A stretch of 64,000 nt of DNA. Origin: Notospermus geniculatus (taxonomy: Eukaryota > Nemertea > Pilidiophora > Heteronemertea > Lineidae). Positions 26,030-38,810 of the stretch are shown in pieces. The position numbers and the translations under genes were made by a program. Position 1 is the first letter of the stretch, and the number at the start of each line of letters is the position of its first letter. The stretch is from positions 351,614 to 415,613 of the forward strand of contig NMRB01000085.1 of the NCBI GenBank assembly GCA_002633025.1. The letters run 5' to 3'. The notes below the pieces were generated by a model. It was given only the letters and a program-made list of their open reading frames with translations, searched no databases and was not told the DNA's origin.

Positions 26030-26630
26030 AGCTCACCCGTGAGCTTTTGTCGTCAGTCTGCGTCCGTCGTCGTCCGTCGTCTGTCGTCCGTCGTCCGTCA
26101 TTGTCCGTTAGCAGGGCACGTTTCGTAACCGCTGGAGCTATTGATCTGAAACTTGGTACATATATACCCCTAGGTCAGATGACCTATGACACCAAGTTTC
26201 GGTCCGATTCGATTCTTGGCTTGGCCACCAGGTGGCGGAAACCAAAAACACAAAAAGGCCAATAACTCCTGAACTAATGACTGGATCATCTCCAAATTTT
26301 TATCATAGGTGTATCTGATTAGGATACATAACATATGTAATGGGTTTTTGATTTGACCTACTTTTCAAGGTCACAGAGGTCAAAGTTCGACAAAAGTAAC
26401 GAACCTGCCGTAGTTCTTAATTATTTCACCTAGAGTCTTCATATCTTGCATAAACGTGTATTAGAGGGGTACCTTCAAAACTACCGAGTTTCGGCCCGAT
26501 CGGACATCCAATATGGCCGCCAGGTGGCGTAACGTGAAAATCATCCAAGTGCTAAAACTCAGGAACGGCTTGACCCAGAGTGCTCAAACTTGATACTTAC
26601 CTCCCTCTTGATGACCTTTACAAGCACGTC
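26030..26630. repeat. Dispersed GTCCGTCGTC / ACTTGGTA repeat
   Basis: Starts with a GCTCACCCGTGAGC palindrome and a GTCCGTCGTC microsatellite, then GAGCTATTGATCTGAAACTT and GGTGGCG... words. The stretch at about 26455-26600 recurs inverted at about 61621-61775. Not coding; class not identified. In rost-like intron 2. Confidence 0.55.
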
Positions 26631-26636
26631 AAATTT

Positions 26637-26706
26637 GTTTTCTTTAATTTCATGGGATTTTTGCTGATTTTGAAGAAATCAGTACCCTCAAAAAAATTTC
26701 TGGCAG
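26637..26706. mobile_element. Truncated CAGGGTTTCCGCC-family end
   Basis: Matches the right 70 bases of the element ending at 47814 (TTAATTTCATGGG ... TTTCTGGCAGAGACCCTG). The left end is missing. Confidence 0.55.
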
Positions 26707-27943
26707 AGACCCTGCCTGAGTGGAGGAGTAGGCCCATCCATCTAGCATCTATGCACTTTGGTCAAGGTCTTTTGAAATTCTGGTGTTGAACTTTAAAATT
26801 GTTTATAAAAGTGGTTGATTATCAGCAACACATTTTTCGGCAAGCATGTTACAAGAATTATGGTATAGTACCTTTGCTTCTCAATAAGTAGGCCTGTGGA
26901 TGTGAACAAGTACCCCAATAGGCAAAAGCCAGCCAGACATAAATCAATACAGGAATTCATGATGATAGATCTACTCCTCCACCCACCTATGACACCTACA
27001 AGTATGATAGGAATGTTGACTCAAGTTGCAAAAAGTCTACTTTCCACTTCCTCATTGGGAATTCTGAATCCACCAAGTTCAAAACAAGTCCATCCGTAGG
27101 GTTAAAGGATGGGTGAAGGACTGGAAACCAGAGACTTTCTTATCTTCAAGTCCTGTGGCTTTGGCAATAAAATAATCGCTGTCTGCAAAATGTAGCAAAT
27201 GAGGAGTACCGGTATTTCTATACCTCTTCTTTGGATGGAATGGTGGAAGGTTATGTGTATGACTAAGTGAAGGTCATATTTTCATTTGCAAGACCTGTTG
27301 TTGAGTTGTTGCTGTACCTTTTAGGCCAAGGCCCCTGTGGTGCGATACCACCTTCTCCAGGTGTGAGTTTACAAGAGCTGTCAGGTTTTTACAAAGCTTT
27401 ATGAATGTAGCCAATAGCCAAGAAAAAACGTTCATAGATGCTATCCAGGTTTGTCTGAACAGGTCTCACCTTCCAATACTAGTCTTATCAAAAATACTTT
27501 GTTCTTGTATCTTTGTTGTCATTGTGATTGTATAGGAGCCATTGACTACTGCCACGAATCATGGTATAAAAAATCTGCAGTGAACTTCTGGATGATCTAG
27601 TAAAAAATAATTCACTTATCATGTCCCAAGGTTGTCTCAATTATGTGAAACGTTTCAAACATTTACCACTGGAACGTAATCCTTGCTTGCAATGCAAGAT
27701 TATTGGATCATTAATTTTCATCATTTTGCTTTCTCTTTCCAATCACATGCCATTAGCATGTGATTAGTGTCATAAATGTTTTGGGTTCTCAACAGATATA
27801 TGCCCTTTAATCTGTTTATCGTGATGGTCTTCAACTAAAATGATCCTTCATGATAACATTATTTAATAGAGCGAAACGTGATTTGCATGTTACATTGTGC
27901 GTGTGCATTTAGTAGTTGTAGCCAACTCTATGATGCATAATTA

Positions 27944-28792
27944 CAGTAGAACCTCGGTAAGGGGACCACCCAAGGGACTGGAGCAAGTGGTCCACTTAGG
28001 TGAGGTGGTCCTGTTACCGAAATTGTCAGACCAAATATGAAATACATGTATGTATATGACAGTGTATTATTGCCAAAACTTAAATAACACTGTTTAGATT
28101 ATCTCATCTTCTCACATCTCATGAAATACTAAGACTAAAGGACAGTGCTTAAATTGACCCTCATCTTCTTACACGTCATGTGAAATAAGATGAAAGGGCA
28201 CCGATTGAATTCATCTCATCTTCTTACTTTGGATGTGATGGAATAAGATTGTGTACAACGCTCTGTACAATTCCATGTCAGTATTAGTAACACCAACAAA
28301 CTGTTATGATGCACACCAATTAACCACATTGTGTTCCTTTATGTGTGATTAAGGTGTTATTGTCAAATGTTTGTCACCTTTGGCTTTGCAAGCTCAATTG
28401 AAAGCCTAGAATTGCACACATACAGTACCCAGAATGTAACAAAATTCTTAAATTGAGTGTGTAACTGAAGGTCAATACTAAAGTGATTAAGATTCTATTG
28501 AATCAAACCAGAAAACATGAAATAAAGGTGATCTTAAACTCATTTACATCATTGCAGCAGGTAGTTACTCAGTTCAGATGTCTTCAGTTTACGGTCACTG
28601 GTCCACTTAGGTGGTGAATTTTGGTCTTTGGGACTGCTAATTTGAGTGGTCCCGGTCAGGATACCGAGGTGGTCCTGTTACCGAGGTCATGTTAATGGAA
28701 ATTAATGATAAAATAATCGGGACTGGACTAAAGTGGTCCACTTAGGTGAGGTGGTCCCGTTACCGAGGTGGTCCCCAACCGAGGTTCCACTG
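27944..28792. mobile_element. pogo/Tigger-like element, TA target
   Basis: Ends CAGTAGAACCTCGG and CCGAGGTTCCACTG, directly flanked by TA. GTGGTCCACTTAGGTGAGGT recurs at both ends and again internally (about 28600-28680). 849 bases, no transposase frame. In rost-like intron 2. Confidence 0.7.
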
Positions 28793-28967
28793 TACATCAA
28801 AAATATATGTCTGATTACATGGATGTGAAGCCAAGATCCTTTCTGTCCTGTGTTTTGTAACCTAGAATGATTCTTGCAAAACTTGGCTCCATGAAAACTG
28901 GCAGACCTTTGTGTCATGGTCTCCTGTAAGTCGTACGGTAAACCAACAGTGAATTCTCCATAGGTAA

Positions 28968-29490
28968 GAAAGATGTAAGGTGGCGCTGCAGTCATCCACA
29001 CGAAGAATGATGAAAACACCTGAAGTGTTACGAATGACACAGCGCCACTTTACGTCTTTCTTAGCTACGACTTGAGATCGCGTGGACGACTGCAGCAACA
29101 CCGCACGTCTTTCTTAGCTGCAACTAGAGATCGTGTGGACGACTGCAGCACCACCGCACGTCTTTCTTAGCTACGACTAGAGATCGTGTGGACGACTGCA
29201 GCACCACTGCATGTCTTTCTTAGCTACGACTTGAGATCGCATGGACGACTGCAGCAACACCGCACGTCTTTCTTAGCTACGACTAGAGATCGTGTGGACG
29301 ACTGCAGTGCCACCGTACGTCTTTCTTAGCTACGACTAGAGATCGTGTGGACGACTGCAGCACACCGCACGTCTTTCTTAGCTACGACTAGAGATCGTGT
29401 GGACAACTGCAGCATACCGCACGTCTTTCTTAGCTACGACTAGAGATCGTGTGGATGACTGCAATGCCACCTTACGTCTTTCTTAGCTAT
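28968..29490. repeat. 53-base minisatellite (about 8-9 units) with inverted edge
   Basis: Unit beginning ACGTCTTTCTTAGCTACGAC, starts at 29052, 29105, 29158, 29211, 29264, 29317, 29369, 29421 and 29474, so period 53 (twice 52). Units vary at GCAGCACCACCGC and CTAGAGATCGTGTGG. Immediately before, 28968-29005 (AGAAAGATGTAAGGTGGCGC...) is the inverse of the last unit, so the array can fold back. In rost-like intron 2, 235 bases before exon 3. Confidence 0.9.
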
Positions 29491-29724
29491 GACGAGAGAT
29501 CACCACAACGACCAGCGAATATGACTACAAAACGTCTTTATTTTGTAACGTCTTTATTTGCAGTTATAACCGCCCATAGTTCTCCAACGCCTGGTTTTGT
29601 CTTTGCCAAAGTGTTATACTCTCATTCGAGCATCAGATGGCGTGATACTTAGGGCTTCTTGATGACCATTGTTCCACCAGGATACAGTGGGTTGATTGCT
29701 ACAATTGTCCTTTTTATTTTTCAG

Positions 29725-29832
29725 ATAATCTAAAGATGCCCTTGGCGTACCAGCTAGCTTGGGTCATCTACAATATATCCACATGTTCACCATTCATCAT
29801 ATCAGGCCTCTATTGGGCATTTGTACATTCAG
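29725..29832 (+). CDS. rost-like: Rolling stone-like membrane protein, exon 3
   Basis: Residues 122-157. Polypyrimidine acceptor TTTTTATTTTTCAG, phase 1 in and out (GTAAGT donor). It encodes one membrane span beginning LAYQLAWVIYNISTCSPF and ending GLYWAFVHS, which matches the family pattern W-xx-YN/F-xx ... YW. Intron 2 is 3.9 kb and contains a pogo-like element and a minisatellite. Confidence 0.85.
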
Positions 29833-31821
29833 GTAAGTGAAGCAGATGTGAGGACAGCCTCCCCCACACGTTTTATTTGAACAAATCTAAATAATGTCAT
29901 TTGCATAGGTATTTAAAATTTAAGGAATTAAATCTGAGGTGGAGTGTCTTGGTTGTGACACCAAAACCTGTGAGGGTGGCGCTAACTAGTCCAAACCCGA
30001 GGCGCCACGCCGAGGGTTCAAATGGAAATTTTGCTTTGCTTGAGCAAAATTGCAGTCTTACTAATAGTAAGCATTTACTGTACTACGTAAATCTACGTAC
30101 TACGTAAAGTCCATCCTTTTGATATCTGTACCCACACTGGACCTCTCTACTGTCATCTGGTTTGGCATCAAGAATAGGTCCAAGGGTAATAAATGACTTG
30201 TCTGTCTCATTACCATCTTCCCCAATCAATTACATCGAGGATTGACTTTGGCAGATGGCTGATTATTCTTTCATATAAAAACAACAGCTCTTGGTGTAAG
30301 CGATTGTTGGATAAGATAAGCTGAGCTATATAGCCTTACGTATGTATGATGACAGCAGCCTGAGTAATGACATTTTACAGAATACTAGAATAAGCGTTAT
30401 GGTGACCGTGTGAACCATTCTTTTCAGAAGCTAGATGTAACTATTTAACAGAAAAATAATGCTCTGCTGTTGGCACTATTTTCAATGACGCCGACAAAAC
30501 TTTGCCCCGTGTCCCCGCCTGACCGTGGCACAGTTGTATTTATGGCTGTGCATCTCATGGCTCAGTGCTGTTCTACGTCTGGAGTTCTGTCTTGCAATAC
30601 CATCAGTGATGTAAGTCTTTAGATCTCGTGGCTTTAAAAAATGGCCATTTTTTATTGCCGCCATTTTCCATGAGGATGTTGAACGAGTGCAAGTGACAGG
30701 CACTCCAAATGAGTTTCAAAAACAGCTGAGCTGTCATTGTCGCACAGCACGCCTGCGTCATGACGTTGATTTCAACACACTGGGTGGGTCGAAGACGGGG
30801 CTGATTTTGCTGGAAACTCGCAGGAAAGCAAACTTGGGATTTGTCTATTGAGGCTTTGCAATGCCGTCATCCTGGCGGCCATTCTGGAGGACACAGGGCG
30901 CAGAGGTGTGAGCCGACTGTGACGTGACTTGCGTGAAGTGCACCACGCCATTGTTTGACGTAACGTCATTGGGGCATGCATGGCTCATTTCGCAGCGCCT
31001 CTGCAGCATGTGTAGGCCTACTCCAGCATGGCAGCTTGTGATGTCGTATGCAAAGCCTCTTTTGGCATTTGCAGCCACTGCAATGCCGGCATTGCTCTTT
31101 TGCTGATGAAATCTAATGGTAAAGGTAAATTGCCAGTTTCCTATTGATGTATCATCAGTTGCAGATGATCATACATTCGTGATGTGCATTAAAATGACGA
31201 TAAGAGGGCCAGTACTTGATCCCACATGATCTCCTGCACAGAAACCGAATGAGGCTGTTCATTGTATCACAAGTGGTTGCTAGAACTGAAGAGTTATCAT
31301 CATATCAACGCTGTCTCAAGGTTGTTGTCGATACATCACCCTAAACACTCCATATCATTTCCTATGTACTGTGCAATTTTGTTTGTGATATTCTCGTGAA
31401 TCTGCTGCCTGTCGAAGTTAATGCTGTTTGTAATTGATTCCGGTGTTGGTTAACTAGAGTATGGACAACTTTGATCCTCATTGATTTTCCGTCATGACCG
31501 GTTGATCAATATATACTGAGAAATTGGTCCTTTTCGGTAATAGTGCTGGGATACTGCTGACGATTGGCAAATAGAGATTCCAAATACCAGCATATTTGGT
31601 CAAGCGAGACTGGGGTTTGTGTTTGTGTGATAGATGCAGTGAAACCATGTANCGCGAATCTCGCACGACGTCAGCGTAGTGTAAAATGTACTACGCTCTG
31701 TCAGAATACATTAGAGCTCCTGCAGTTTTTTCCAATGCGTGCTGAAAACTAGGCCTTGATTCTGTGAAGTGCGTATCAGGGAAGCATTTTTGGGACCTTC
31801 ACGAGGCTATGGGACCTCTAT

Positions 31822-32809
31822 GGGCCGATTTAATAAACGTTTGCTAAGTTAACCATTGGTTCCATTTAACCGTTGGTTAACAAGCCATTGGTTAACCGAT
31901 ATCCATTTTTCGATTTTATAAACACTTGTTTGTAAGACGATGGTTAGGGAGCCACTGGCTAACCGACGGTTCAGTCTGGCCATTGATCAGTTGCGCTTTA
32001 CGCGAATAAAATAATAAGTTGCAAAAAGCGCAAAGTCAGTAAAGCCCGTTATATTGGTGTTAGTGGCGATCCACGCGTGTCATTACGTAATAAGTCGTCG
32101 TCAATTTCAGTGACAATCTCAATAACAGTGTCCTTTCTAAAACGGAATCTCAGTAAAATGTCCACCTCATCTCTGCGAGAGGGTTAATCCTATCCTGTCG
32201 GGCCCGAATCAGTCGGATACGCCGATCAAAACCGCGCCCTCTCTGCAGGTCACGCAATCTAAATCGGTTCAGATATGGAGCTTGTGCAGTGGCTCATTAT
32301 GACGTCACTTTTGACCGGGGGTCCACCATGCTGACGTCGACGACAAAGTGCGCCACGTGTAGATCGCGTCGATGGTTTAAGACGCACGTGGACAAAGTGC
32401 ACCACGTGGGTCGCCGACGTCATTTGACGTCATTTTGACCGTCAAGATGGCGGATTTTTCTGTGATGACGTCATCTGCACAAGCTCTTTCAATCGTCAAC
32501 CTTCAGACAGCAAATGAAGCTGAATAGGCTCCGACAGAACTATGAACAGGCAGCGCTCCACCAGCAAACCATTGGCTAACCCTGTCTCCGAACAGGGTTA
32601 ACTAATCTTTTGTCAACCTCAAATGTTGAACAATGGTTAGCCAACGGCTTTGTTGAACGTCGTTTGATGAAATCGACCGATGTCTAACAAACCATCGGTT
32701 AAGAAAGCCACTGGTTGACTACTGTTTATAAAATTCACCATTCCTAAACCACTGGTTAACCATTGACTAAGCATAAACAATGGTTAACTATCGTTTATTA
32801 AATCGGCCC
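31822..32809. mobile_element. GGGCCGATTTAATAAACG element with CRE-rich core
   Basis: TIR GGGCCGATTTAATAAACG and perfect inverse at 32792-32809, flanked by TAT. Subterminal zones are arrays of AACCATTGGTTAACC-like words in both orientations. The core (about 32295-32475) has several TGACGTCA/GACGTCA motifs, CACGTG-containing repeats and AAGATGGCGG. No transposase. In rost-like intron 3. Confidence 0.75.
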
Positions 32810-33982
32810 TATGTGCACTCTCCTAACTTTTTGAAAATATCGTAAAATTCAATACTTTGGGGCTTTAAGTTACGTTGTGGAAACAATGAATAAGAATAAT
32901 ATTCTTTGAAGAAAGGTTCCTAGTTCTGGAGCCCTTGTTTGTCCAACACCTCACTTTCTTATGCATCAGGTTGTTGCTGATGAAGATCTGCAATAAGAGA
33001 GTGTAGTCCTTCCTTTCATGTTGACTGTATGAAAATCAGTTTGATCCATCATTTTGTTCAATGCCAACAAGAACACATCATCAATATCAGGCTGCTGCTA
33101 CAACAAGCATTGATCTACTAGCAGTGGTTTCTTTGGGAAAGGCAATCTGTTAAACTGTCAGCAGCAGAACTCAAGAAGCTTTCCCAATGCATGAAGAACA
33201 TTCGCTGAAGGTTTCCATTTCATAAACAAAGCAGGTAGTTAGTTGCTGTGTGGTGATGCTCTGGGCAAATTACTGATGGTCATCAATTGAGAATGGCCAT
33301 CGTTGTGCTTAGCCCTTTGACCCATCCATCCAAATCAGAGGGTCCTGGCCTGGGGTTCAGACATGTCAGAGGCCCTGTTTTCTTGACCTCTTTGTTCATC
33401 AGAAAACCTGGGCCAATCTAAAGGTTCCTTGTTTCATAACCAGATTATTCTTTAGCGCTATTGCAGATCTCGGCCTGTTTTGAATTAGATGGAAGTTCAA
33501 CTGAGTAAGTTGCTTTAGATTCTTCAGCATCCTTTTTGTAGGGTGAAACAGAGGAATCCTTTATGCTACCCACCAAAGTGTAGGCGGCGTACCTGGATTC
33601 CAAAGGGATCCTTGATGGCAGTGGTTAGCTTTGTTGTACTGTGTTCAAGATACGTAAGGTATAGTCATTCTCTACTTCTGGAAAGGTCCACAGAAGTAGG
33701 CCTACCATATAACCACGTTCCTACCCAGTGAGCTGGATGTCTTGTAGCTCAGAGCATTGGGCTGGGCTCATAGCTGGTTTGGCTGTTCATCTTTCCAATC
33801 TGTCTGTGGAGTTTTCTATTCCTATGGCTGGATCAAAAGTGCCAGACTCACCTAATACATTTCAAGCTTTTCCATGCGTTAAAGCAAAGCCAGCAACAGG
33901 TGACATTAATCAATCCATGCCATCTGTTTTGAACTATTCAACTATTGGGATTGCCCACTCATATAATACCATACTTGAGAAA

Positions 33983-34441
33983 GGTTAGTGATAAAACCCG
34001 AAACGAAACGAAATGAAATCATCGAAATGGGCATGATTTGCATCAATTTATTTTCGTTGTATTGTCTTATTGTACTGTGTTCAATTGTAATACTAGGCCT
34101 ACCGATGTTTAAGTGGTTTTAAACGTAGAACCTCCTCCGACATTGACGCTTGCTTTATGCACCAACTGATTGAGTGAAGAAAACGCAGAACAAAAAACTG
34201 GTGGTAACTTGAGAAGCACTGAAGGGAATTTTGTACATGACGATTCTGATTGATTTGAAAATAATATTTCAATTTGATTTTGTGTGGTATGTCGAAAAAA
34301 ACATCAGTCTTCTTAAGGCGGATGCATGCATCTGCAACATAATGACACTTAATTAGGCGTACGTTAATTCTCAAATTCCTTGTGAGTCCCATTTCGATGA
34401 TTTCATTTCGTTTCGTTTCATTCCGGGTTTTATCACTAACC
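33983..34441. mobile_element. Mutator-like MITE, 9-bp TSD (CTTGAGAAA)
   Basis: TIRs of about 50 bases start GGTTAGTGATAAAACCCG and contain AAACGAAACGAAATGAAATC. Flanked by CTTGAGAAA at 33974-33982 and 34442-34450. The 144-codon minus-strand frame across it is not protein-like. In rost-like intron 3. Confidence 0.8.
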
Positions 34442-34699
34442 CTTGAGAAATGTTGTATTTGAAGTGTGGCCGTGTTAATCCCCCAGCTTACGTGGTGCAC
34501 ACGGTCCATGGATGTATAAGGACACGAATGCACACTTCAATGGTACGCAATTCCACACGATTTGTGTGAAGGACCACTTTGTCATGACATTTCTCTGTTG
34601 AAATGAAAATTGTGGGAGATAAGACCTGAAGTGCAGAGTCAACTGGCAGGAAGATGGGAAGTGTTATGGGTTGAGGTTAGCAGGGTTCATGGCTGGGTA

Positions 34700-34800
34700 A
34701 TTGCTGGGAAGCGCTTCGATGTCATGTTGAGTGTTGGACACAAGAGCCCAGAGGTCACAGGTTTGATTCCCGGACTGAGAATCGAGATGTCACTATGAGT
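34700..34800 (+). repeat. Possible SINE fragment with B box
   Basis: ACAGGTTTGATTCCCGGACT resembles a polymerase III B box. No clear A box 30-50 bases before it, so weak. Confidence 0.25.
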
Positions 34801-34847
34801 AATCAACTCATCTGAAAGGATCAAGATCTGCTCCTTGAGTCCCCCAG

Positions 34848-35066
34848 ATCTGCGCACTTCCGCCGAAATGGCAAACAGAACCTCGACCTGAAACCAGCTG
34901 ACGCGACGCAATCCATGATTCAGCAATGGTCGACTCTGACGCAACGTCATCGAACTCACTGTCGTCACATGGTCGTGGGGTTCTCTGCATCACGTCACGT
35001 CATTCAGTGTCAGATGGTTTCAGACTGAGGTTCTGTTTGCCATTTCGGCGGAAGTGCGCAGATCTT
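34848..35066. repeat. Inverted repeat AGATCTGCGCACTTCCGCCG
   Basis: Arms of about 40 bases, AGATCTGCGCACTTCCGCCG... and the inverse ending CGGCGGAAGTGCGCAGATCT, separated by about 140 bases rich in GTCA words. Unclassified foldback element. Confidence 0.75.
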
Positions 35067-35962
35067 TCTCGTTTTCGTCAATTTGGGATTTATCTACATG
35101 TATTTGAGATTGTATTAACAGTGGAACACCGAAGCCAAAAATCTTCACAGTATTCCAGCATTTTTTTGGAGATTTTTAATGAAATTAGTGACTGTGTGAT
35201 CCTGTAGCCCATTTTCCACTGGGACAAAACAATTTCCTTCTAATACTGGTTGATATTAAAGGAAATTGTTGTGTTCCTGCATGGGATCCATGCTCCTCAA
35301 TAAAAGGCAGTATGGTACATGTATTTCCTCATTCATCCAATCTCTTACTCTGCATTATTGCTTTCACTTATATTTTGTTTACATAGTTGTCTTGACCTTC
35401 CTGCATTTAATGTGACACTGGGGTTATTGGTTTATTGGAAATTCCTTGGAATTGTTCTATCACGGGATGGGATTATATGGTGACGTAGAGACTAAAAACA
35501 ATCAAGGAAAGAGGCTTGTGTTGGATTTCTCTAGGAAAGTCTTGCCAGCAAAATTTGCTGCTTGTACAGCACTGAGAAATATAATATTCCATGGGCAGTT
35601 ATATTATTAGCAAAATAAGATGTTTATCATTATCTCCAGTTGTTGTGTGATCATGAGTTGTACAAGTAACTGAAAAAGATGTTCGGTGGTGCTACAGTCG
35701 TCATGATGTTCTTTAGTTGCAGCTGAAAAAGTGAAAAAGCCAATTGGTGGTACCACTACCAGTGTCGCTCAGCTAACAAAATCAACAAGCCCAATTTCAA
35801 ATCAAGATTGTTACGACAACTCCAGCTGAAATCTTACAAAAGATCCCCCCAGTGAGCGATTTTTGGAAATGAGTTGAAATTGCACAACATACAAAAAATG
35901 CCACTGCCTGAAATTATCAGCAGATCTCCGCAACCTGTTAGCATCCCCTTATGGCACGGCAA

Positions 35963-36121
35963 GGCTTGTGAAAGTTCTGCCTAATAGCTTTTGTTTGGTA
36001 ACTAGGTTGCTTCCTTGTGAAAGTTCTGCCTAATAGCTTTGTTTGGTAACTACATGTAGGTTGCTTCCTTGTGAAAGTTCTGTCTAATAGCTTTGTTTGG
36101 TAACTAGGTTGCTTCCTTGTG
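35963..36121. repeat. Three-unit tandem repeat, about 50 bases
   Basis: CTTGTGAAAGTTCTGCCTAA...GGTAACTAGGTTGCTTC repeats three times with small indels. In rost-like intron 3. Confidence 0.85.
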
Positions 36122-36956
36122 TATTTCTGAGAAAAAACAGCAGTAGGCCTACCCTATAATTTGCCTACATTCTGAGAGCATATTTGCCCAAAGATACAGC
36201 AACCTAATCTTCTTTCTGATCTGCTTCCGTCTTTCAGCATCAGGTATGAACATCATAGGAGAAGTGAATACCTGTGTTGTAATAAAGAATGTAAATAGGC
36301 CCACGCACAGGGAAAACATTGGTTGGCCAAAAAATTACTTTGTTCACCCTGTGAATGTTTAGTATGTTACTTTGCCTGGCAGTGATAAGTTGGTATCTTG
36401 CCAGATCAGGTGTCTCATGTGTATAAGAAATGGTTTCATTACGTGTTAATAATAATAATAATAACAATAGGATTAAAAATTGGGCAAAAATTAAAGGATT
36501 AAAAATTGGACAAAGGATTAAAAATTGGACAAAAATGAGGAAAAATGTCGGTCGCCGGCAATGGTCATGTGTCCAAGTATGAATTGGGCTTTGCCTGTGG
36601 TGTACGGATCTGCATAAACTGTACATACAACCCATGATGCGCTGGCGCATTCAACTTGTGCGATGCAGTTGGCTATCAGGCGTGGCCAGACGCTTTCATT
36701 ACCATTAAAGCCTACAGCACCCTTCAGCGGGGACTGATTGAATCAGTCTAGGAGTGTACACTGTCGGCGGCAGTCGACTGGTTTTTTTTCAGTGACGACT
36801 TTCAGAGTTGGAAATTAAGAGGGATTTGTGTTACTTGGGACAGAACGCTAAGTGTCAAGTTAACCATTCTGATAACTTACATTTGACGACTTAGACGGGG
36901 ACATTTCATTGGAAATAACGTTACGGAAATTCGGGACTTTTGCTTGTGACGACAGG

Positions 36957-37269
36957 GTTTCCGCCAGGATTTTTTTCCAGGGTACGACCTGGGGGGGGGG
37001 AGAAAAAAAATTTAAAAAAAAATTTTTTTGAAATTTTTTTTTTCAAAAAAAAAAAAAAATTTCTGTTAATAATGGCCTCCAAGAGTCATTTTTTACACTC
37101 CAAAATGCAAAATTAGTCTTCCTTCTGCATGAAAGTTGCATTTGAAATGTAACAAATTTAAGAACAACATTACCGGTACTGAAGTGATTTTTTCAGGGTA
37201 CTATATCGTACCCTCAAATTTCTTTAGGGTACTATATTTGTACCCAAAGTACCCTCTGGCGGGGACCCT
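36957..37269. mobile_element. CAGGGTTTCCGCC-family MITE
   Basis: Ends CAGGGTTTCCGCCAGG and CTCTGGCGGGGACCCTG. Flanking TGTGACGA occurs on both sides (8 bases), unlike the 5-bp targets of its relatives. Contains poly-G, poly-A and poly-T tracts. Only about 230 bases before rost-like exon 4. Confidence 0.65.
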
Positions 37270-37499
37270 GTGTGACGACTATGTGCACTATGACGACTTA
37301 AAAAATGCTGTCGACTTAGGCGAAGTTCACTGTATCTGTAATGTAAAGTGGACTCTGTATCTGTATTGTAGTGTTTTGTAAGTGGACAGGTATCTGTATT
37401 GTAAAATATGGACTTGCTGTAATGAAAAAGAGATCTGTTGTCAAAAGAGTCACCCTTTCTGCTAATGTTAACATGATTCTAACTCATTTATATTTTCAG

Positions 37500-37972
37500 T
37501 TGACGAACATTTTGTGCTAACAGCTGTCAACTTCCATACGCATGCCGTGCAGAGCATTTATACAATCATCGACCTCTTCGTCACCGCGACACCCATACGC
37601 CTGTATCACATGGTCTTTCCACTTTGCTGTGCAATCATCTATTCAGGCTTCACTGCTGCCTACTTCGCTGCCGGAGGGACAAACATTATGGGGAAAAACT
37701 TCATCTATCCTGGATTGGAATGGGACAAGCCGGGAGAAGCACTCTACATCTGTGGAGTTCTTGTCTTCTGTTTTACACCTCTTCTGCATTTTTTCGTTTA
37801 CGCGTGTCACCAGTTGAGGAGGTGGATATACCATCGTTGCAACGGCCAACCAGATTATAATAATGGTGATGCAGTTACTGGTGATGAGATAAAAGAAATG
37901 AACACGATTGTCACCTGTCGTGATGATGACACCAACAAGATTGTGCTGAAGGTCGATGTTAGTGTTGCATAG
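37500..37972 (+). CDS. rost-like: Rolling stone-like membrane protein, exon 4 (terminal)
   Basis: Residues 158-314. Acceptor TATATTTTCAG, phase 1 entry. Opens VDEHFVLTAVNFHTHAVQSI, the conserved N-x-HxxN/H...D motif region, then segments around residues 173-190, 195-216 (YSGFTAAYFAAGG) and 238-260 (LYICGVLVFCFTPLLHFFVY). The loop between the last two holds NFIYPGLEWDKPGEA, matching the Y-xx-LDW-xx-P motif of rolling stone proteins. A basic RRWIYHR follows the last span, then an acidic hydrophilic tail of about 45 residues and TAG. Length is close to the usual 250-320 for the family. Confidence 0.9.
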
Positions 37973-38081
37973 AATATCATTCATTTGTACTCCGTGCAGC
38001 TACCTGAGTCCACTCCAAGAAAGCCAAACTGTATGGAGTGTGGGCAAAACGCTCCATGCAGCATGCGGCAATACCACACTA

Positions 38082-38455
38082 GGCCAATGAAATTACATTT
38101 ATATATGTAGTTTGTCGTCAGCTATTTTTCAGAGTTTGACGAGTTTTTTTTTCATTATTCATTATTTTCTCATGGAAAATTCCAACCCTTTTTGCACACA
38201 CTAACTGGCATTTACAAACTGATTTTAAATGCGGAAATTGTGTTTTTTTGGATTATAATCAATTCAGAAATGGCAATTTGTGTTGTATGAGAGCTGGCAT
38301 CTGTAAATATGACATATAGGCTACGAAAGCAGTTCAGAGGTTCAGTGACGAATTTTTGCAGTTTTTTGAAAATTTTGGAATAGTGAAATTTTTTGATGTG
38401 GGCCAAAATCACATGCAGGCGCTGACAAAAAACTATAAATGTAATTTGATTGGCC
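38082..38455. mobile_element. Harbinger-like MITE with empty site in paralogue
   Basis: TIRs GGCCAATGAAATTACATTTA and inverse (one mismatch), 374 bases. Flanks are CTA and TTA; the duplicated flank at about 40763 reads CACACCTAGTGTACATTGCA, the unoccupied site with a single CTA. PIF/Harbinger-type by 3-bp target and GGCC ends (inference). Confidence 0.75.
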
Positions 38456-38810
38456 TTAGAGTACACTGCAGCCGGGATGGCTGGAGTTGGAAGACGTTTC
38501 TAAGAATCCAGTATTGTGATTTTAGGATTTGAGGGCAGTATTGTGATCAAGATGAGTATTTTTGAAAGTTATCTACAAGGTGTAGTGTTTCTGTTATTTT
38601 CCCATTGAGTCTATGTTACAGAGTTGGAGACTGTTGAACCAGTTGTTTTGTTTTTGATCCCATTAAGACTTTCTAACAAGAGATTAAATTCTTGAATCAT
38701 AATGATTCAGTTTTATTGATTTTCATTGAAATCTCTTGTTACATAGTCAGTCTAGTGTTCTGGAACCCAAATCATGAAATTAAAAAAAAAATGTTAATCA
38801 TCCCTTTTAG

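Noticed and set aside
29052-29500. Regular repeats resembling a CRISPR array
   Set aside because: Units are contiguous 53-base copies without unique spacers, in an animal intron: a minisatellite.
34099-34533. 144-codon minus-strand frame
   Set aside because: Spans the right TIR of a Mutator-like MITE (33983-34441) and its flank; no recognisable domain.
36240-36650. 136-codon minus-strand frame
   Set aside because: Includes an AATAATAATAAC microsatellite translated as a Leu run and repeated ATTAAAAATTGG words; not protein-like.
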